Positions 34,996 to 44,687 of a stretch of 64,000 bases of DNA are shown here, piece by piece. The number at the start of each line of letters is the position of its first letter. Positions within the stretch are counted from its first letter, which is position 1. The DNA comes from Filomicrobium sp. GTDB lineage: Bacteria; Pseudomonadota; Alphaproteobacteria; Rhizobiales; Hyphomicrobiaceae. The stretch spans positions 3,194,501 through 3,258,500 of the forward strand of contig CP051234.1 of the NCBI GenBank assembly GCA_017792465.1, in the 5' to 3' direction. Below the pieces are notes generated by a model, which saw nothing but the letters and a program-made list of their open reading frames with translations, had not been told where the DNA came from and ran no database searches. The position numbers were made by a program, and so were the translations under genes.

Positions 34996-36213
34996 ATGGT
35001 CCTGGTCCTGAACACTGAGACTGGAGAAGGTAAGATCGAGGGTGAGGCGCAGCCTCTGCCGACGCTTGCAGGCGCGAGCAAGGCCGATCTCCAGCAGCTG
35101 CTGACGGGGCTTGGCGTTCCGGAGCGGCAGCTGCGCATGCGTGTGAGCCAGCTTTGGGGCTGGATCTATGCGCGTGGCGTCACGTCCTTCGACGACATGA
35201 CCGATATTTCGAAGGGCTTGCGCGCGCAGATGCAGGACGCGGTGACGCTCGCGCGCCCCGAAATCGTGTCAGAACAGATCTCGCAGGACGGGACGCGCAA
35301 ATGGCTTTTGCGGCTGCCCAAGCGCGAGCATGAGGCGCGGGCTCCCGAGGTTGAGACCGTCTACATCCCGGAATCTGATCGCGGCACGCTATGTATTTCC
35401 AGTCAGGTCGGCTGCACGCTGACATGTACCTTCTGCCATACCGGGACGCAGAAGCTCGTTCGCAATCTGACGCATGCGGAAATCGTCGGGCAGATCATGC
35501 TGGCGCGTGACCGTCTGGGAGACTGGCCGGGGGCCGAAGTGCAAGGCAGCAGCGCGATGCTGCCTGAGGCCGACCGCAAGATCACCAATATCGTCCTGAT
35601 GGGGATGGGCGAGCCGCTTTATAATTTCGAGAATGTGCGCACGGCAATGGCGATCGCGTCCGATCCGGGCGGGCTCTCGCATTCCAAGCGGCGCATCACG
35701 CTGTCGACATCGGGTGTTGTGCCGGAGATCGGGCGCTGGGGTGCGGAAGCGGGCACGATGCTTGCCATCTCGCTGCATGCGGTGACCGATGAATTGCGCG
35801 ATGTGCTGGTGCCGATCAACCGGAAATATCCGATCAAGGCTTTGCTGGATGCTTGCCGCAACTATCCGGGGCTGTCGAATGCGCGGCGGATTACGTTCGA
35901 ATACGTGATGCTCAAGGACGTCAACGACAGCCTTGATGATGCCCGCGCGCTGGTGCGGCTGTTGTCGGGCATCCCGGCCAAGATCAACCTGATCCCGTTC
36001 AACGCCTGGCCGGGTGCCGAATATGAATGCTCGGACTGGGAGCAGATCGAAAGGTTCGCCGAAATCGTCAACAAGGCCGGGTATGCGAGCCCGGTCAGGA
36101 CGCCGCGCGGGCGGGATATTCTGGCGGCTTGCGGGCAGCTCAAGTCGGCGAGCATGAAGCTTCGGGCGTCCGAGCGCGCGCCGCAGGGCGAAGCTTTGCA
36201 CACGGGGGACTAA
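34996..36213 (+). CDS. rlmN: RlmN, dual-specificity 23S rRNA/tRNA adenine C2-methyltransferase
   Basis: This radical-SAM enzyme methylates A2503 of 23S rRNA and A37 of some tRNAs. The 405-residue protein has the CxxxCxxC cluster motif at C140-C144-C147 (CTLTCTFC), the GMGEPLYNF motif and the conserved catalytic cysteines (TLCISSQ and ILAACGQL). A small membrane protein gene begins six bases after its stop. Confidence 0.96.
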   Translation: MVLVLNTETGEGKIEGEAQPLPTLAGASKADLQQLLTGLGVPERQLRMRVSQLWGWIYARGVTSFDDMTDISKGLRAQMQDAVTLARPEIVSEQISQDGTRKWLLRLPKREHEARAPEVETVYIPESDRGTLCISSQVGCTLTCTFCHTGTQKLVRNLTHAEIVGQIMLARDRLGDWPGAEVQGSSAMLPEADRKITNIVLMGMGEPLYNFENVRTAMAIASDPGGLSHSKRRITLSTSGVVPEIGRWGAEAGTMLAISLHAVTDELRDVLVPINRKYPIKALLDACRNYPGLSNARRITFEYVMLKDVNDSLDDARALVRLLSGIPAKINLIPFNAWPGAEYECSDWEQIERFAEIVNKAGYASPVRTPRGRDILAACGQLKSASMKLRASERAPQGEALHTGD

Positions 36214-36218
36214 GGGCT

Positions 36219-36632
36219 GTGTTCTGGAAGACGGTGGGGCGGCTGATCCTGGTGCCGCTGGCGTTCTTGTTGGCGATGGCGACGGCAGGGTTCGTCCTGG
36301 TGACGCTTGGGCTGGAGCGGATGACGCAGACGATCCATGCCGACAGCGATGCGGCCGGGCATTTCGATCTGGTGTTTTCCTTTATCGAGCAAGGTTCCGC
36401 GATCGTCACGGCCTTCACCATCATTCCGGCGATCGTGTTTGTCATCATCGGCGAAGTCGCGCGCATCCGATCGGCGCTCTACTATATCGTCGGCGGCGGT
36501 GTTTCGATGGCCGTTACGCCGTTACTGGCGCAGGGTGTCGAAGGTGGGCCTGCGGTTCTTTGGCAGGTGTTTGCCGCTGCAGGCTTTGCTGGCGGGTTCG
36601 TCTACTGGCTGCTGGCGGGGCGCACGGCCTAG
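36219..36632 (+). CDS. Small integral membrane protein of unknown function
   Basis: This is a 137-residue protein with four hydrophobic segments ending FVYWLLAGR. It starts with GTG at 36219, directly after rlmN, and is likely co-transcribed with it. It resembles the next protein in size, topology and the C-terminal YWL(L/I)AG motif, suggesting a tandem duplication. No named domain is recognised. Confidence 0.75.
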   Translation: MFWKTVGRLILVPLAFLLAMATAGFVLVTLGLERMTQTIHADSDAAGHFDLVFSFIEQGSAIVTAFTIIPAIVFVIIGEVARIRSALYYIVGGGVSMAVTPLLAQGVEGGPAVLWQVFAAAGFAGGFVYWLLAGRTA

Positions 36633-36767
36633 GCCATTACTCGGGCTCGTTATCGGAGGCCTTCAGTTTCGGTTGTTTCGTGCACGTTTGCTGAGAGGCC
36701 ATGGAAGCGTGTAGGCTTGAACCCAGGCTGCTCGCATGGAGCTGCCGGGGGAAATCTTAGGTTCGGC

Positions 36768-37364
36768 ATGATCGCGACTTTCGTTCGCATAATTCTTGGC
36801 TTCCTGGTTGCCTGTCTTGTGGCGGCGATTACGCAGGTTCTTTTCGTGATTACGCCGGCTGACCTCTATTCGCTTGGCGGTGAAGCGCGGATCGAGCGCA
36901 TCGGCTTTGCCTGGCTGGTGGCGCTATCGGCGGCGACGCAGGCTGCGATTTTTGCCGCACCATTTGCGCTGGTGGCAATCGGGATTGGCCTGATGGCGGG
37001 CCTGCGCGGGTGGGCCTATTACGTCTTTGTCGGGTTGGCGATCGCTCTGGCTGGCTTTGTCGTCCTTTATGCCGGCGAAAATAGCGGGCAGCCGACAATC
37101 GCCAACAGCTATGCCGTGGCGGCGTTCGCGTTTTCGGGCATCATCGCGGGGTACGTTTATTGGCTCATCGCCGGATATAAGGCTGGCGGCAACTACCAGC
37201 CGGAACAAACAACGCCGCTCGATCCCGACGACGATGGCGTATCGCGGGACCATTTGCGGGTGAAAGATTCGACGCTGGCTGAGGATATCCCCTCCAAGCG
37301 CGCGAGACATTCTTCTGCGGCAGAGGCCGTTGGAGTGGTGCCGGGAAACGGAAAGCTGCATTAA
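36768..37364 (+). CDS. Small integral membrane protein, paralogue-like to its neighbour
   Basis: This is a 198-residue protein with four hydrophobic segments (IATFVRIILGFLVACLVAAI first) ending GYVYWLIAGY. A hydrophilic C-terminal tail of about 50 residues follows. I chose the ATG at 36768, which starts at the first membrane segment; an in-frame upstream start gives an unlikely leader. Function unknown. Confidence 0.75.
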   Translation: MIATFVRIILGFLVACLVAAITQVLFVITPADLYSLGGEARIERIGFAWLVALSAATQAAIFAAPFALVAIGIGLMAGLRGWAYYVFVGLAIALAGFVVLYAGENSGQPTIANSYAVAAFAFSGIIAGYVYWLIAGYKAGGNYQPEQTTPLDPDDDGVSRDHLRVKDSTLAEDIPSKRARHSSAAEAVGVVPGNGKLH

Positions 37365-37588
37365 AATTCCGGCGGTGGGTCGGAGCGTGCTCTCGGCCTT
37401 TGGACTAATTTTTGTGTTGCGGCGCGCAAACTTCTTGTTGCAATGCAAAATCTCAACTATTGTGACTTAAAGTGCATGCTGAAGCGGCCGTTTGTGGTCG
37501 GAAATTAAGCACCCGCGCCTTCGCTTCCCTTATGGGGTCGGATTGCGGTCGGGGCTGCGTTTTTGCCTTTTGGGCGAGGTTTTTCAAA

Positions 37589-38224
37589 ATGTTCGATCCT
37601 CACACGCAGGATAGGTTCAACAAGAGTTGTACCGAAGCGGTGGTCAATTACCTCAACGCGAGCGGGGCTGCCTATCAGGCGGTGGCCGGGCAAATGCTGC
37701 GAATGTGGGGACAGTCGGTCGATACGTTCATCGATCAGGCGCAAAAAGCCAGCGGTGCCGGACAGACCGAATCTTGGAGCAGCGGTCAGGCGAATAGAGG
37801 GGTAGTGCCTAGCGTCATGCCCTGGGCGGCTCTACCCAGTTCGATGGTGCCGGGCAACCAGTTTGCAGCACTCAATCCTTTCGGTGTGCCTTACGGAATG
37901 TTTGCTCCGATGGCGCCCTGGATGGACATGATGAAACCGTTTCAGGCCAACGCCTGGCCGATGGCTGTCGGCATGATCTCGTTTGGCGTTCCGGAACAGG
38001 TGGCGTGGCCGACGGCGCGCGGTCATGCAGCCGCGCTCGATGCCTATAACGTTGCCGCAAACTCGGTCGAAAAGGCGTTTTCTGAATATGGCAAGGAGCG
38101 GGCGCCGGCGCGGGTTCAGCGCATCGAGAAAAGCGAGCCCAATCCGTTCACTCTGGCCTTCGCGATCATGCCCTTTGATCCGAACATGCTGATGCGCTTC
38201 TTCGACCAGCGTTCGAACGGCTAA
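37589..38224 (+). CDS. Met/Trp/Pro-rich protein of unknown function
   Basis: This 211-residue soluble protein begins MFDPHTQDRFNKSCTEAVVN, with GAGG about ten bases upstream. Its N-terminal helical part is followed by an unusual middle section rich in Met, Pro, Trp and Phe (for example PFGVPYGMFAPMAPWMDMM). A C-terminal part holds AYNVAANSVEKAFSEY. The helix pattern recalls phasins weakly; no domain is recognised. A terminator follows. Confidence 0.7.
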   Translation: MFDPHTQDRFNKSCTEAVVNYLNASGAAYQAVAGQMLRMWGQSVDTFIDQAQKASGAGQTESWSSGQANRGVVPSVMPWAALPSSMVPGNQFAALNPFGVPYGMFAPMAPWMDMMKPFQANAWPMAVGMISFGVPEQVAWPTARGHAAALDAYNVAANSVEKAFSEYGKERAPARVQRIEKSEPNPFTLAFAIMPFDPNMLMRFFDQRSNG

Positions 38225-38249
38225 ACTTCAAACTGATCATTCAAGAAAG

Positions 38250-38289
38250 AAGGCGGAAGCCCGGGATTTCGGGTCTCCGCCTTGTTTTT
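38250..38289 (+). terminator. Rho-independent terminator
   Basis: An imperfect long stem starting AAGGCGGA and ending TCCGCCTT, with an inner CCCGG/CGGG pairing, is followed by GTTTTT. It lies 25 bases after the stop of the gene at 37589. Confidence 0.8.
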
Positions 38290-38320
38290 CGTTAATGGCG
38301 ACCGCGCTAATCGACTGCGG

Positions 38321-38734
38321 TTATTTCTTCTTACCTGGCTTCTTACGGCAATAGGCTTTGCGATCCTTGCCGTTGACCTTGGATGCCTTCACCCAAACAC
38401 AGCCTTTAGCCCCGCACGCCGACTTCGACAGGCCTTTGCAGGGACTGGCTGCCTTTGCTGACTTGGGTTTAGGCTTTTTTGGCTTGGCGGCTTTCTTGGG
38501 TTTCGCAGGCTTTTTTGCCGCCTTCTTCGCCTCCGATTTCTTCTTCTTGCTGGCGGCTTTTGCGGTCTTCTTCTTGGCGTCCTTCGCCGTTGTGGCGGCG
38601 GCATCCTTGGCGAAGGCCGGATTTGTCAGGCCGCCCAAGGGGGCAAGAGCAAGCAGAAAGATCGCGAGACATATCGCGGCAGACTTGCGGATCAAGGTCG
38701 TACTCCTTTGCGTCGTGGTCGTAGCGTTCAGCAT
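38321..38734 (-). CDS. Secreted Lys/Ala-rich protein with C-terminal Cys motif
   Basis: This is a 137-residue protein. A signal peptide (about 1-41, SAAICLAIFLLALAPLGG then NPAFAK) precedes some 60 residues of Lys/Ala/Pro-rich, histone-H1-like low-complexity sequence. A small cysteine domain follows (SPCKGL..SACGAKGCVWV..YCRKKP). I chose the ATG at 38734 since it begins the signal peptide. It is divergent from argG. Such a polycationic exported protein could bind envelope polymers or DNA; the function is unknown. Confidence 0.72.
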   Translation of the reverse strand: MLNATTTTQRSTTLIRKSAAICLAIFLLALAPLGGLTNPAFAKDAAATTAKDAKKKTAKAASKKKKSEAKKAAKKPAKPKKAAKPKKPKPKSAKAASPCKGLSKSACGAKGCVWVKASKVNGKDRKAYCRKKPGKKK

Positions 38735-38936
38735 GAAAGACCCAAGATTCGCGGCTTCACAAGTGCTGTTTGTTTCGTAAGCGCGGATAACATTTGTTTG
38801 CGGATTGAGCTTAATCGCCGCTTGGGCCGGACGCGTGCTTGCGGCAGGCGGCGGTTTGCCTATAGTGCGCGGCCAATTGCCTGCGCTCAGCGGCAACACT
38901 CTTAATTCATCAGTTCGGGAGCCCAGAAGTCAGCCC

Positions 38937-40181
38937 ATGCCAGCAGCGAATGAGCAATCTCTCAAAGGCAAAGTCAAAAAGGTCGTCCTCGCCTATTCGG
39001 GCGGGCTTGATACGTCGATCATCCTGAAGTGGCTGCAGGAGGAATACGGTGCGGAAGTCGTGACCTTCACGGCTGACCTGGGTCAGGGCGAAGAGCTTGA
39101 GCCGGCGCGCAAGAAGGCCGAACTCCTGGGCATCAAGGACGAGAACATCTTCATCGAGGATCTACGCGAAGAGTTCGTTGCCGACTACGTCTATCCGATG
39201 ATGCGCGCCAATGCGCTTTATGAGGGCGTCTATCTTCTGGGAACCTCGATTGCCCGGCCGCTGATTTCCAAGCGCCAGATCGAGATTGCGCGCCAGACCG
39301 GGGCGGATGCGGTTTGTCACGGTGCGACCGGCAAGGGCAACGACCAGGTGCGTTTCGAGCTTGGCTATTACGCGCTGGAGCCGTCGATCAAGATCATCGC
39401 GCCGTGGCGTGAATGGGAATTCAAGAGCCGCGAAGATCTGATCGCGTTCGCCGAGAAGCATCAGATCCCGGTGCCGAAGGATAAGCGCGGGGAAGCTCCG
39501 TTCTCGGTCGATGCCAACCTGTTGCACTCGTCATCCGAAGGCAAGGTTCTCGAAGACCCCAATGGCGAGCCGCCGCCTTATGTCTACATGCGTACCGTCG
39601 CGCCGGAGGATGCTCCCGATTCTGCGACCGTCATTACGATTGGCTTCGAAAAAGGCGATGCGGTTTCGATCAACGGCGAGAAGCTTTCGCCGGCAACGCT
39701 GTTGGCACGGTTGAACGATCTGGGCCGCGATAACGGCATCGGCCGCGTCGACCTCGTCGAGAACCGGTTTGTCGGCATGAAGTCGCGCGGGGTCTACGAG
39801 ACGCCGGGCGGGACGATCCTGCTGGCGGCACATCGGGCGATGGAAAGTCTGACGCTCGACCGCGGCGCGGCGCATCTGAAAGACGAATTGATGCCGCGGT
39901 ATGCCGAGCTCATCTATAACGGTTTCTGGTTCGCGCCAGAGCGCGAGATGCTGCAGGCGGCGATCGACAAGAGTCAGGAGCACGTTGAGGGTGAGGTTCG
40001 CCTCAAGCTCTATAAGGGCAATGTTATCGTCATCGGCCGAGCGAGCGAGAAGTCGCTTTATTCCGATCAGCTCGTCACCTTCGAAGATGACCAGGGCGCG
40101 TACGACCAGAAGGATGCAGAAGGCTTCATTCGTTTGCAGGCCTTGCGTCTTCGCACACTTGGCATGCGCGACCGGAGCTAA
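38937..40181 (+). CDS. argG: ArgG, argininosuccinate synthase
   Basis: This enzyme joins citrulline and aspartate with ATP in arginine biosynthesis. The 414-residue protein has the N-type ATP pyrophosphatase P-loop AYSGGLDTS and the family stretch [15 protein letters not shown] chose the ATG at 38937; the in-frame extension upstream overlaps the divergent gene's promoter. A terminator follows. Confidence 0.96.
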   Translation: MPAANEQSLKGKVKKVVLAYSGGLDTSIILKWLQEEYGAEVVTFTADLGQGEELEPARKKAELLGIKDENIFIEDLREEFVADYVYPMMRANALYEGVYLLGTSIARPLISKRQIEIARQTGADAVCHGATGKGNDQVRFELGYYALEPSIKIIAPWREWEFKSREDLIAFAEKHQIPVPKDKRGEAPFSVDANLLHSSSEGKVLEDPNGEPPPYVYMRTVAPEDAPDSATVITIGFEKGDAVSINGEKLSPATLLARLNDLGRDNGIGRVDLVENRFVGMKSRGVYETPGGTILLAAHRAMESLTLDRGAAHLKDELMPRYAELIYNGFWFAPEREMLQAAIDKSQEHVEGEVRLKLYKGNVIVIGRASEKSLYSDQLVTFEDDQGAYDQKDAEGFIRLQALRLRTLGMRDRS

Positions 40182-40206
40182 TTCGCGATCCATCAGAGTT
40201 CGGATG

Positions 40207-40241
40207 AAGCGGGTGCAGCTTGAGGCTGGGCCCGCTTTTTT
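40207..40241 (+). terminator. Rho-independent terminator of argG
   Basis: An AAGCGGG / CCCGCTT stem with an inner CAGC/GCTG pairing ends in a run of six T. It starts 25 bases after the argG stop. Confidence 0.85.
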
Positions 40242-40399
40242 GCTGCGCTCCCCTTCATCCGCGAGAATGCCGGGAGGGCATAAAAGTTGGCTGTTGAGGT
40301 GCGGAGCTGACGGTTTCGTCTGGATGACAAATAGGCGTGTTTTGATCATTCGTCGCCGTCCGGTTAGACAAGGACGCCGTTTCCAGGAGCACCCAAACC

Positions 40400-42376
40400 A
40401 TGGCCAACCCGGCTCAGTCGGATCTTTCGTGTGCGGACTTGTTTGAAGAGGCCGAGAACGAGCCCGCCAACAGAAGCGCCAATGCAACATTTGGGGATGT
40501 ACTTGCGGAGCGTCTGTCGCGGCGCGATCTGGTGAAGGGGATTTTAGCAACGACGGCGGTTGCGGCTGCTGTTTCTCCGAGCGCTCTTCTCACCGCATGC
40601 TCTGAAGCGCCGCTGACGACTCCGCAGTTCAACTTTACCGAAGTCGTCGCCGGTGAAAGCGACCGGCATTACGTGGCGGAAGGATATTCAGCGGATGTGC
40701 TGATCCGATGGGGCGACAAGGTTTTGGTCGATGCGCCCGAGTTCGACGTCAATAACCTGACGGCTGCGGCGCAGGCCCAGCAGTTTGGCTACAACAATGA
40801 CTTCCTCGGTTTCCTGCCATTGGCCGGGCGCGCGGATCATGGATTGCTCGTCATCAACCATGAGTACACGAGCGAGGAATTGATGTTTCCCGGCATCGAT
40901 CCATCGGACAAGAAATCGAAGCGATTTGCGGAAATGTCGCCGGAGCGCGTCGCCGTCGAGATGATGGCGCATGGGGGTTCGGTGATCGAAGTGAAACGCG
41001 AGGGTGATACCTGGTCGGTGGTGGAAGATTCTCCTTACGCGCGCCGGATCACGGCTGAGACGGAAATCGAATTCACCGGTCCTGCGGCCGGGCACGAGAA
41101 GATGCGCACCAGTGCCGATCCGGATGGGCGCAAGGTGCGCGGTATGATCAACAACTGCTCGGGCGCTGTGACGCCGTGGGGGACGTGGTTGTCGTGCGAA
41201 GAAAACTTCAACGGCTATTTCTCGAACAAGAACGCAGCCCGGAAGTCTGCCGATGCGGCATCGCTGCAGCGCTACGGAGCGCCGGCGGAATGGTATGCTT
41301 GGGCCAGGTTTCACGACCGCTTCGATATCGGCAAGGAGCCCAATGAGATTCACCGCTTCGGCTGGGTTGTCGAGATCGATCCGCTGGATCCGAATTCGAC
41401 GCCCAAGAAACGCACCGCTCTCGGGCGGTACAAGCACGAAGGTGCCGGGAATATCGTCAACCGCGACGGTCGGTTTGTGATCTATCAGGGCGACGACCAG
41501 CGCTTCGAATACATCTACCGGTTTGTCACCAAAGGCAAAGTCGATGAAGCGCGCAGGGAAGGCAACAAGGATCTCCTCGATGAGGGTACGCTCTATGTGG
41601 CGCGCTTTAATCCCGACGGCAGCGGGGTCTGGTTGCCGCTCGTCTTCGGCGAAGGGCCGTTGACGCCAGCAAGCGGGTTTAGCGATCAAGGTGACGTTTT
41701 GATCAATACTCGCTTTGCCGCCGACCTTGTTGGGGCAACCAAGATGGACCGGCCGGAGGACATCAAGGCCAACCCGGTGAACGGCAAGGTCTATTGCATG
41801 CTCACGAACAATACCAAGCGCCAGCCGGTTGCGACCGATGCCGCCAACCCGCGGCCTTTCAACAAGTTCGGGCACATTGTGGAAATCACACCAGATGGTG
41901 GCGACCACGCGGCTCCGACGTTTCGCTGGGAAATCCTGGTGCAATGCGGCGACCCGAAGCTTGCCGAGGTCGGGGCAACGTTCAACCCGGCGACCAGCGC
42001 GAACGGCTGGTTTGCCAATCCGGACAATTGCGTTGTCGATGCGGAAGGGCGCTTATGGGTTGCAACGGATGGCAACTCGGGCAAAAAAACCGGGCGCGCT
42101 GATGGCCTTTGGGGGCTTGAAACAGAGGGCAAGGCGCGCGGAACGGGGCGGTTATTCTTTAGGTGCCCAATCGGTGCGGAGATGTGCGGTCCGTGCGTGA
42201 CGCCCGATACGCAGACGTTCTTCGTTGCGGTTCAGCACCCCGGTGCGGGCGAAAAGGGCGTCGTCTCGACGTTCAAGCGGCCGCGGACGCGTTGGCCGGA
42301 CTTCAAATGGGATATGCCGCCGCGGCCGTCGGTCGTTGCGATTACGAAAAAGGGCGGTGGGAAAATAGGGGTGTGA
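40400..42376 (+). CDS. PhoX family phosphatase (DUF839), Tat-exported
   Basis: This is a 658-residue protein of the PhoX alkaline-phosphatase-like family. It has a twin-arginine motif SRRDLVKG (40-47) followed by a hydrophobic stretch and a possible lipobox LTAC (C67). Typical PhoX segments are LLVINHEYTSEELMFPG, NCSGAVTPWGTWLSCEENFNGYF and GDDQRFEYIYRFV. PhoX enzymes are Fe/Ca-dependent phosphomonoesterases or release factors for phosphate under starvation. The stop overlaps the next gene's start by one base. Confidence 0.9.
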   Translation: MANPAQSDLSCADLFEEAENEPANRSANATFGDVLAERLSRRDLVKGILATTAVAAAVSPSALLTACSEAPLTTPQFNFTEVVAGESDRHYVAEGYSADVLIRWGDKVLVDAPEFDVNNLTAAAQAQQFGYNNDFLGFLPLAGRADHGLLVINHEYTSEELMFPGIDPSDKKSKRFAEMSPERVAVEMMAHGGSVIEVKREGDTWSVVEDSPYARRITAETEIEFTGPAAGHEKMRTSADPDGRKVRGMINNCSGAVTPWGTWLSCEENFNGYFSNKNAARKSADAASLQRYGAPAEWYAWARFHDRFDIGKEPNEIHRFGWVVEIDPLDPNSTPKKRTALGRYKHEGAGNIVNRDGRFVIYQGDDQRFEYIYRFVTKGKVDEARREGNKDLLDEGTLYVARFNPDGSGVWLPLVFGEGPLTPASGFSDQGDVLINTRFAADLVGATKMDRPEDIKANPVNGKVYCMLTNNTKRQPVATDAANPRPFNKFGHIVEITPDGGDHAAPTFRWEILVQCGDPKLAEVGATFNPATSANGWFANPDNCVVDAEGRLWVATDGNSGKKTGRADGLWGLETEGKARGTGRLFFRCPIGAEMCGPCVTPDTQTFFVAVQHPGAGEKGVVSTFKRPRTRWPDFKWDMPPRPSVVAITKKGGGKIGV

Positions 42377-43491
42377 TGCAGGAGAAGGCCGATCTTCGCA
42401 CTGCAGATGTTGATGATGATTTGGACCGCGGCGAGGATCGTCTTTGGCGGGGCCATGCGCGTGCAGTGATCGCAACGTTCTGCGGCGGCGTCGTGCTTCT
42501 CGTGTTGTTCGTCGCGCTGCTCAATCCGTTCGGCAATCTGCCGACGGGATTGTTCGGCCGGCATGTCGTCATGGACATCAACCAGCGCTTTCAGTATCCC
42601 GCGCTTATCCGTGAGAAGAATTTCGATTCCTTTGTGCTGGGTACATCGACGTCGCGGTTATTGGATCCGGATCAGCTGGCGGCAAAGTTCGGCGGCCGCT
42701 TTATCAATCTTGCGATCAACAGTGGGCGGGCCTGGGAGCAGGCCGAACTCGGCAAGCTGGCGGTTCGCAACGTGCCTCATCCGCGCAATGTGCTGATCGG
42801 ACTCGACTATGTCTGGTGTGCGATGGATGCCGATGTCGATCGCATTACCGAGCGCGGGTTTCCTGAATGGATGTTCGATGACGATCCCTATAACGATGTT
42901 CCATTCATGCTGAACTTCCGCACAGTCGAGATCGCGGCGCGGAAGCTTTTTTATCATTTGGGGTTTATCGGGCCGCGGGTGCCATCGAACGGGTATGAAG
43001 TGTTCGTGCCGCCGGAAGCCGACTATGACGCCAAGAAAGCGGCGCGAAAGATTTGGCGTGGCCGCCGGCGTAACGCCAAGCGGGCTCCCTATTTGGCCAA
43101 CGAAGCCGAACGCAAGGCGTGGCGTTTCCCCGCACTCAGCTGGCTTGATACGTTCCTTGGCTCTTTGCCGCCTGAAACCAACAAGATGCTGATGTGGATG
43201 CCGGTGCATATCGCCGGGCGGCCTCCGGTCGGCACGGTTCAGCTGGCGCGGGAAGAGGAATGCAAGCTGCGGGTGGCGGCGATGGCGGCGCGCCACAAGG
43301 CGCACGATGTCGATTTCCGCATCACCTCGGCGATCACCAAGAACGACAAAAATTACTGGGATCGGCTGCATTACAGGGTTCCGATTGCCACGCAGATCGT
43401 CGATGAACTGGCGCAGGCTGTCAAAACCGGGGTTGATTCACCAAAAAAGCTGTGGGTCTATAGTGCAGGACCAGCCGCTGGTAAGCTTTGA
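42376..43491 (+). CDS. Membrane-anchored SGNH/AlgJ-like protein coupled to phoX
   Basis: This is a 371-residue protein. A hydrophilic N-terminal tail of about 35 residues is followed by one membrane helix (AVIATFCGGVVLLVLFVALL) and an extracytoplasmic domain. The segments SFVLGTSTSRLLDP, RFINLAINSG and a late DRLHY fit a degenerate SGNH/GDSL-like hydrolase or AlgJ-type fold, with S/T in place of the usual GDS. Its ATG at 42376 overlaps the phoX stop (TGATG). It has no recognised family name; the role is unknown. Confidence 0.7.
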   Translation: MQEKADLRTADVDDDLDRGEDRLWRGHARAVIATFCGGVVLLVLFVALLNPFGNLPTGLFGRHVVMDINQRFQYPALIREKNFDSFVLGTSTSRLLDPDQLAAKFGGRFINLAINSGRAWEQAELGKLAVRNVPHPRNVLIGLDYVWCAMDADVDRITERGFPEWMFDDDPYNDVPFMLNFRTVEIAARKLFYHLGFIGPRVPSNGYEVFVPPEADYDAKKAARKIWRGRRRNAKRAPYLANEAERKAWRFPALSWLDTFLGSLPPETNKMLMWMPVHIAGRPPVGTVQLAREEECKLRVAAMAARHKAHDVDFRITSAITKNDKNYWDRLHYRVPIATQIVDELAQAVKTGVDSPKKLWVYSAGPAAGKL

Positions 43492-43658
43492 CGAACCGGG
43501 CGGGCGTTGTAGTGTGCGCCGCACGATGTCGGCTGAGCGCGACGAACGGTGTCTTGCATGTCGGCTCGTCCCGCGACATTGAATAAGCTCTGTTTTTTGC
43601 CGGACTGGATGAACGAAACCGCTGCAATCAATCGCTGCGGCAGGGAGATCAGATACGA

Positions 43659-44687
43659 ATGCTCGATAACCATCTGAGCGACGACAACGCGGAACACGCC
43701 GGCAATGCCGGTTCCGCCAACGAGAACCGTCACAATTGGACGCGAGCTGAGGCGCGGGCCATCTACGACCTGCCGTTTAACGATCTCCTGTTTCGTGCGC
43801 AGATCGTGCACCGGGAGCACTTCGATCCCAACGTCGTGCAAAAGAGCCAACTTCTGTCGATCAAGACCGGCGGGTGCGCGGAAGATTGCTCATATTGCAG
43901 CCAGTCGGCGCGCTACAAGACCGGCCTCAAAGCATCGAAGCTGATGGCTGTCGAAGAGGTCATGAAGGGCGCGCGCGCGGCCAAGGAAAAAGGCGCGACG
44001 CGGTATTGCATGGGGGCCGCCTGGCGCAGTCCAAAGCAGCGCGACATGGATGTCGTTCTGGCCATGGTGAGCGGGGTGAAAAGCCTCGGGCTTGAGACCT
44101 GCATGACGCTCGGCATGCTCAGCGACGAAGAGGTTGGCCAACTTCGAGACGCGGGCCTCGATTATTACAACCACAACATCGATACCTCTGAGCGCTACTA
44201 TCCGGAGGTCATCACGACGCGCACTTTCGCCGACCGTCTTGAGACGCTGGAGCGCGTCAGGAATTCGGGCATGAAAGTTTGCTCGGGCGGCATTCTTGGT
44301 ATGGGCGAGACCGAAGACGACCGGCTCGACATGCTGGTGACGCTTGCGAATTTGGATGAACATCCTGAAAGCGTGCCGATCAACATGCTGATGCCGATGG
44401 ATGGCACGCCCATGGAAGGGATCGATAAGATCGACGGCATCGCTTTTGTCCGGGCGATTGCGGTGGCGCGGATCATGATGCCCAAGTCGCATGTGCGATT
44501 GTCGGCCGGCCGCAGCGAGATGAGCGACGAACTGCAAGCGCTTTGCTTCTTTGCCGGTGCCAACTCGATCTTCTGCGGCGAACAGCTTTTGACCGCCGAT
44601 AACCCGGGCGAAGATGCCGACGACGCGCTCTTTGCCAAGCTCGGCCTGAAGGGCGAGGCGGTTGGAGAGTCGGGAAACACTGCTTGA
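43659..44687 (+). CDS. bioB: BioB, biotin synthase
   Basis: This radical-SAM enzyme inserts sulfur into dethiobiotin in the final step of biotin biosynthesis. The 342-residue protein has the cluster motif C73-C77-C80 ([12 protein letters not shown]), then [15 protein letters not shown] and the [16 protein letters not shown] motif. It heads a tightly overlapping operon. I saw no BioR-type palindrome (TTATCTATAA) in the 170 bases upstream. Confidence 0.97.
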   Translation: MLDNHLSDDNAEHAGNAGSANENRHNWTRAEARAIYDLPFNDLLFRAQIVHREHFDPNVVQKSQLLSIKTGGCAEDCSYCSQSARYKTGLKASKLMAVEEVMKGARAAKEKGATRYCMGAAWRSPKQRDMDVVLAMVSGVKSLGLETCMTLGMLSDEEVGQLRDAGLDYYNHNIDTSERYYPEVITTRTFADRLETLERVRNSGMKVCSGGILGMGETEDDRLDMLVTLANLDEHPESVPINMLMPMDGTPMEGIDKIDGIAFVRAIAVARIMMPKSHVRLSAGRSEMSDELQALCFFAGANSIFCGEQLLTADNPGEDADDALFAKLGLKGEAVGESGNTA

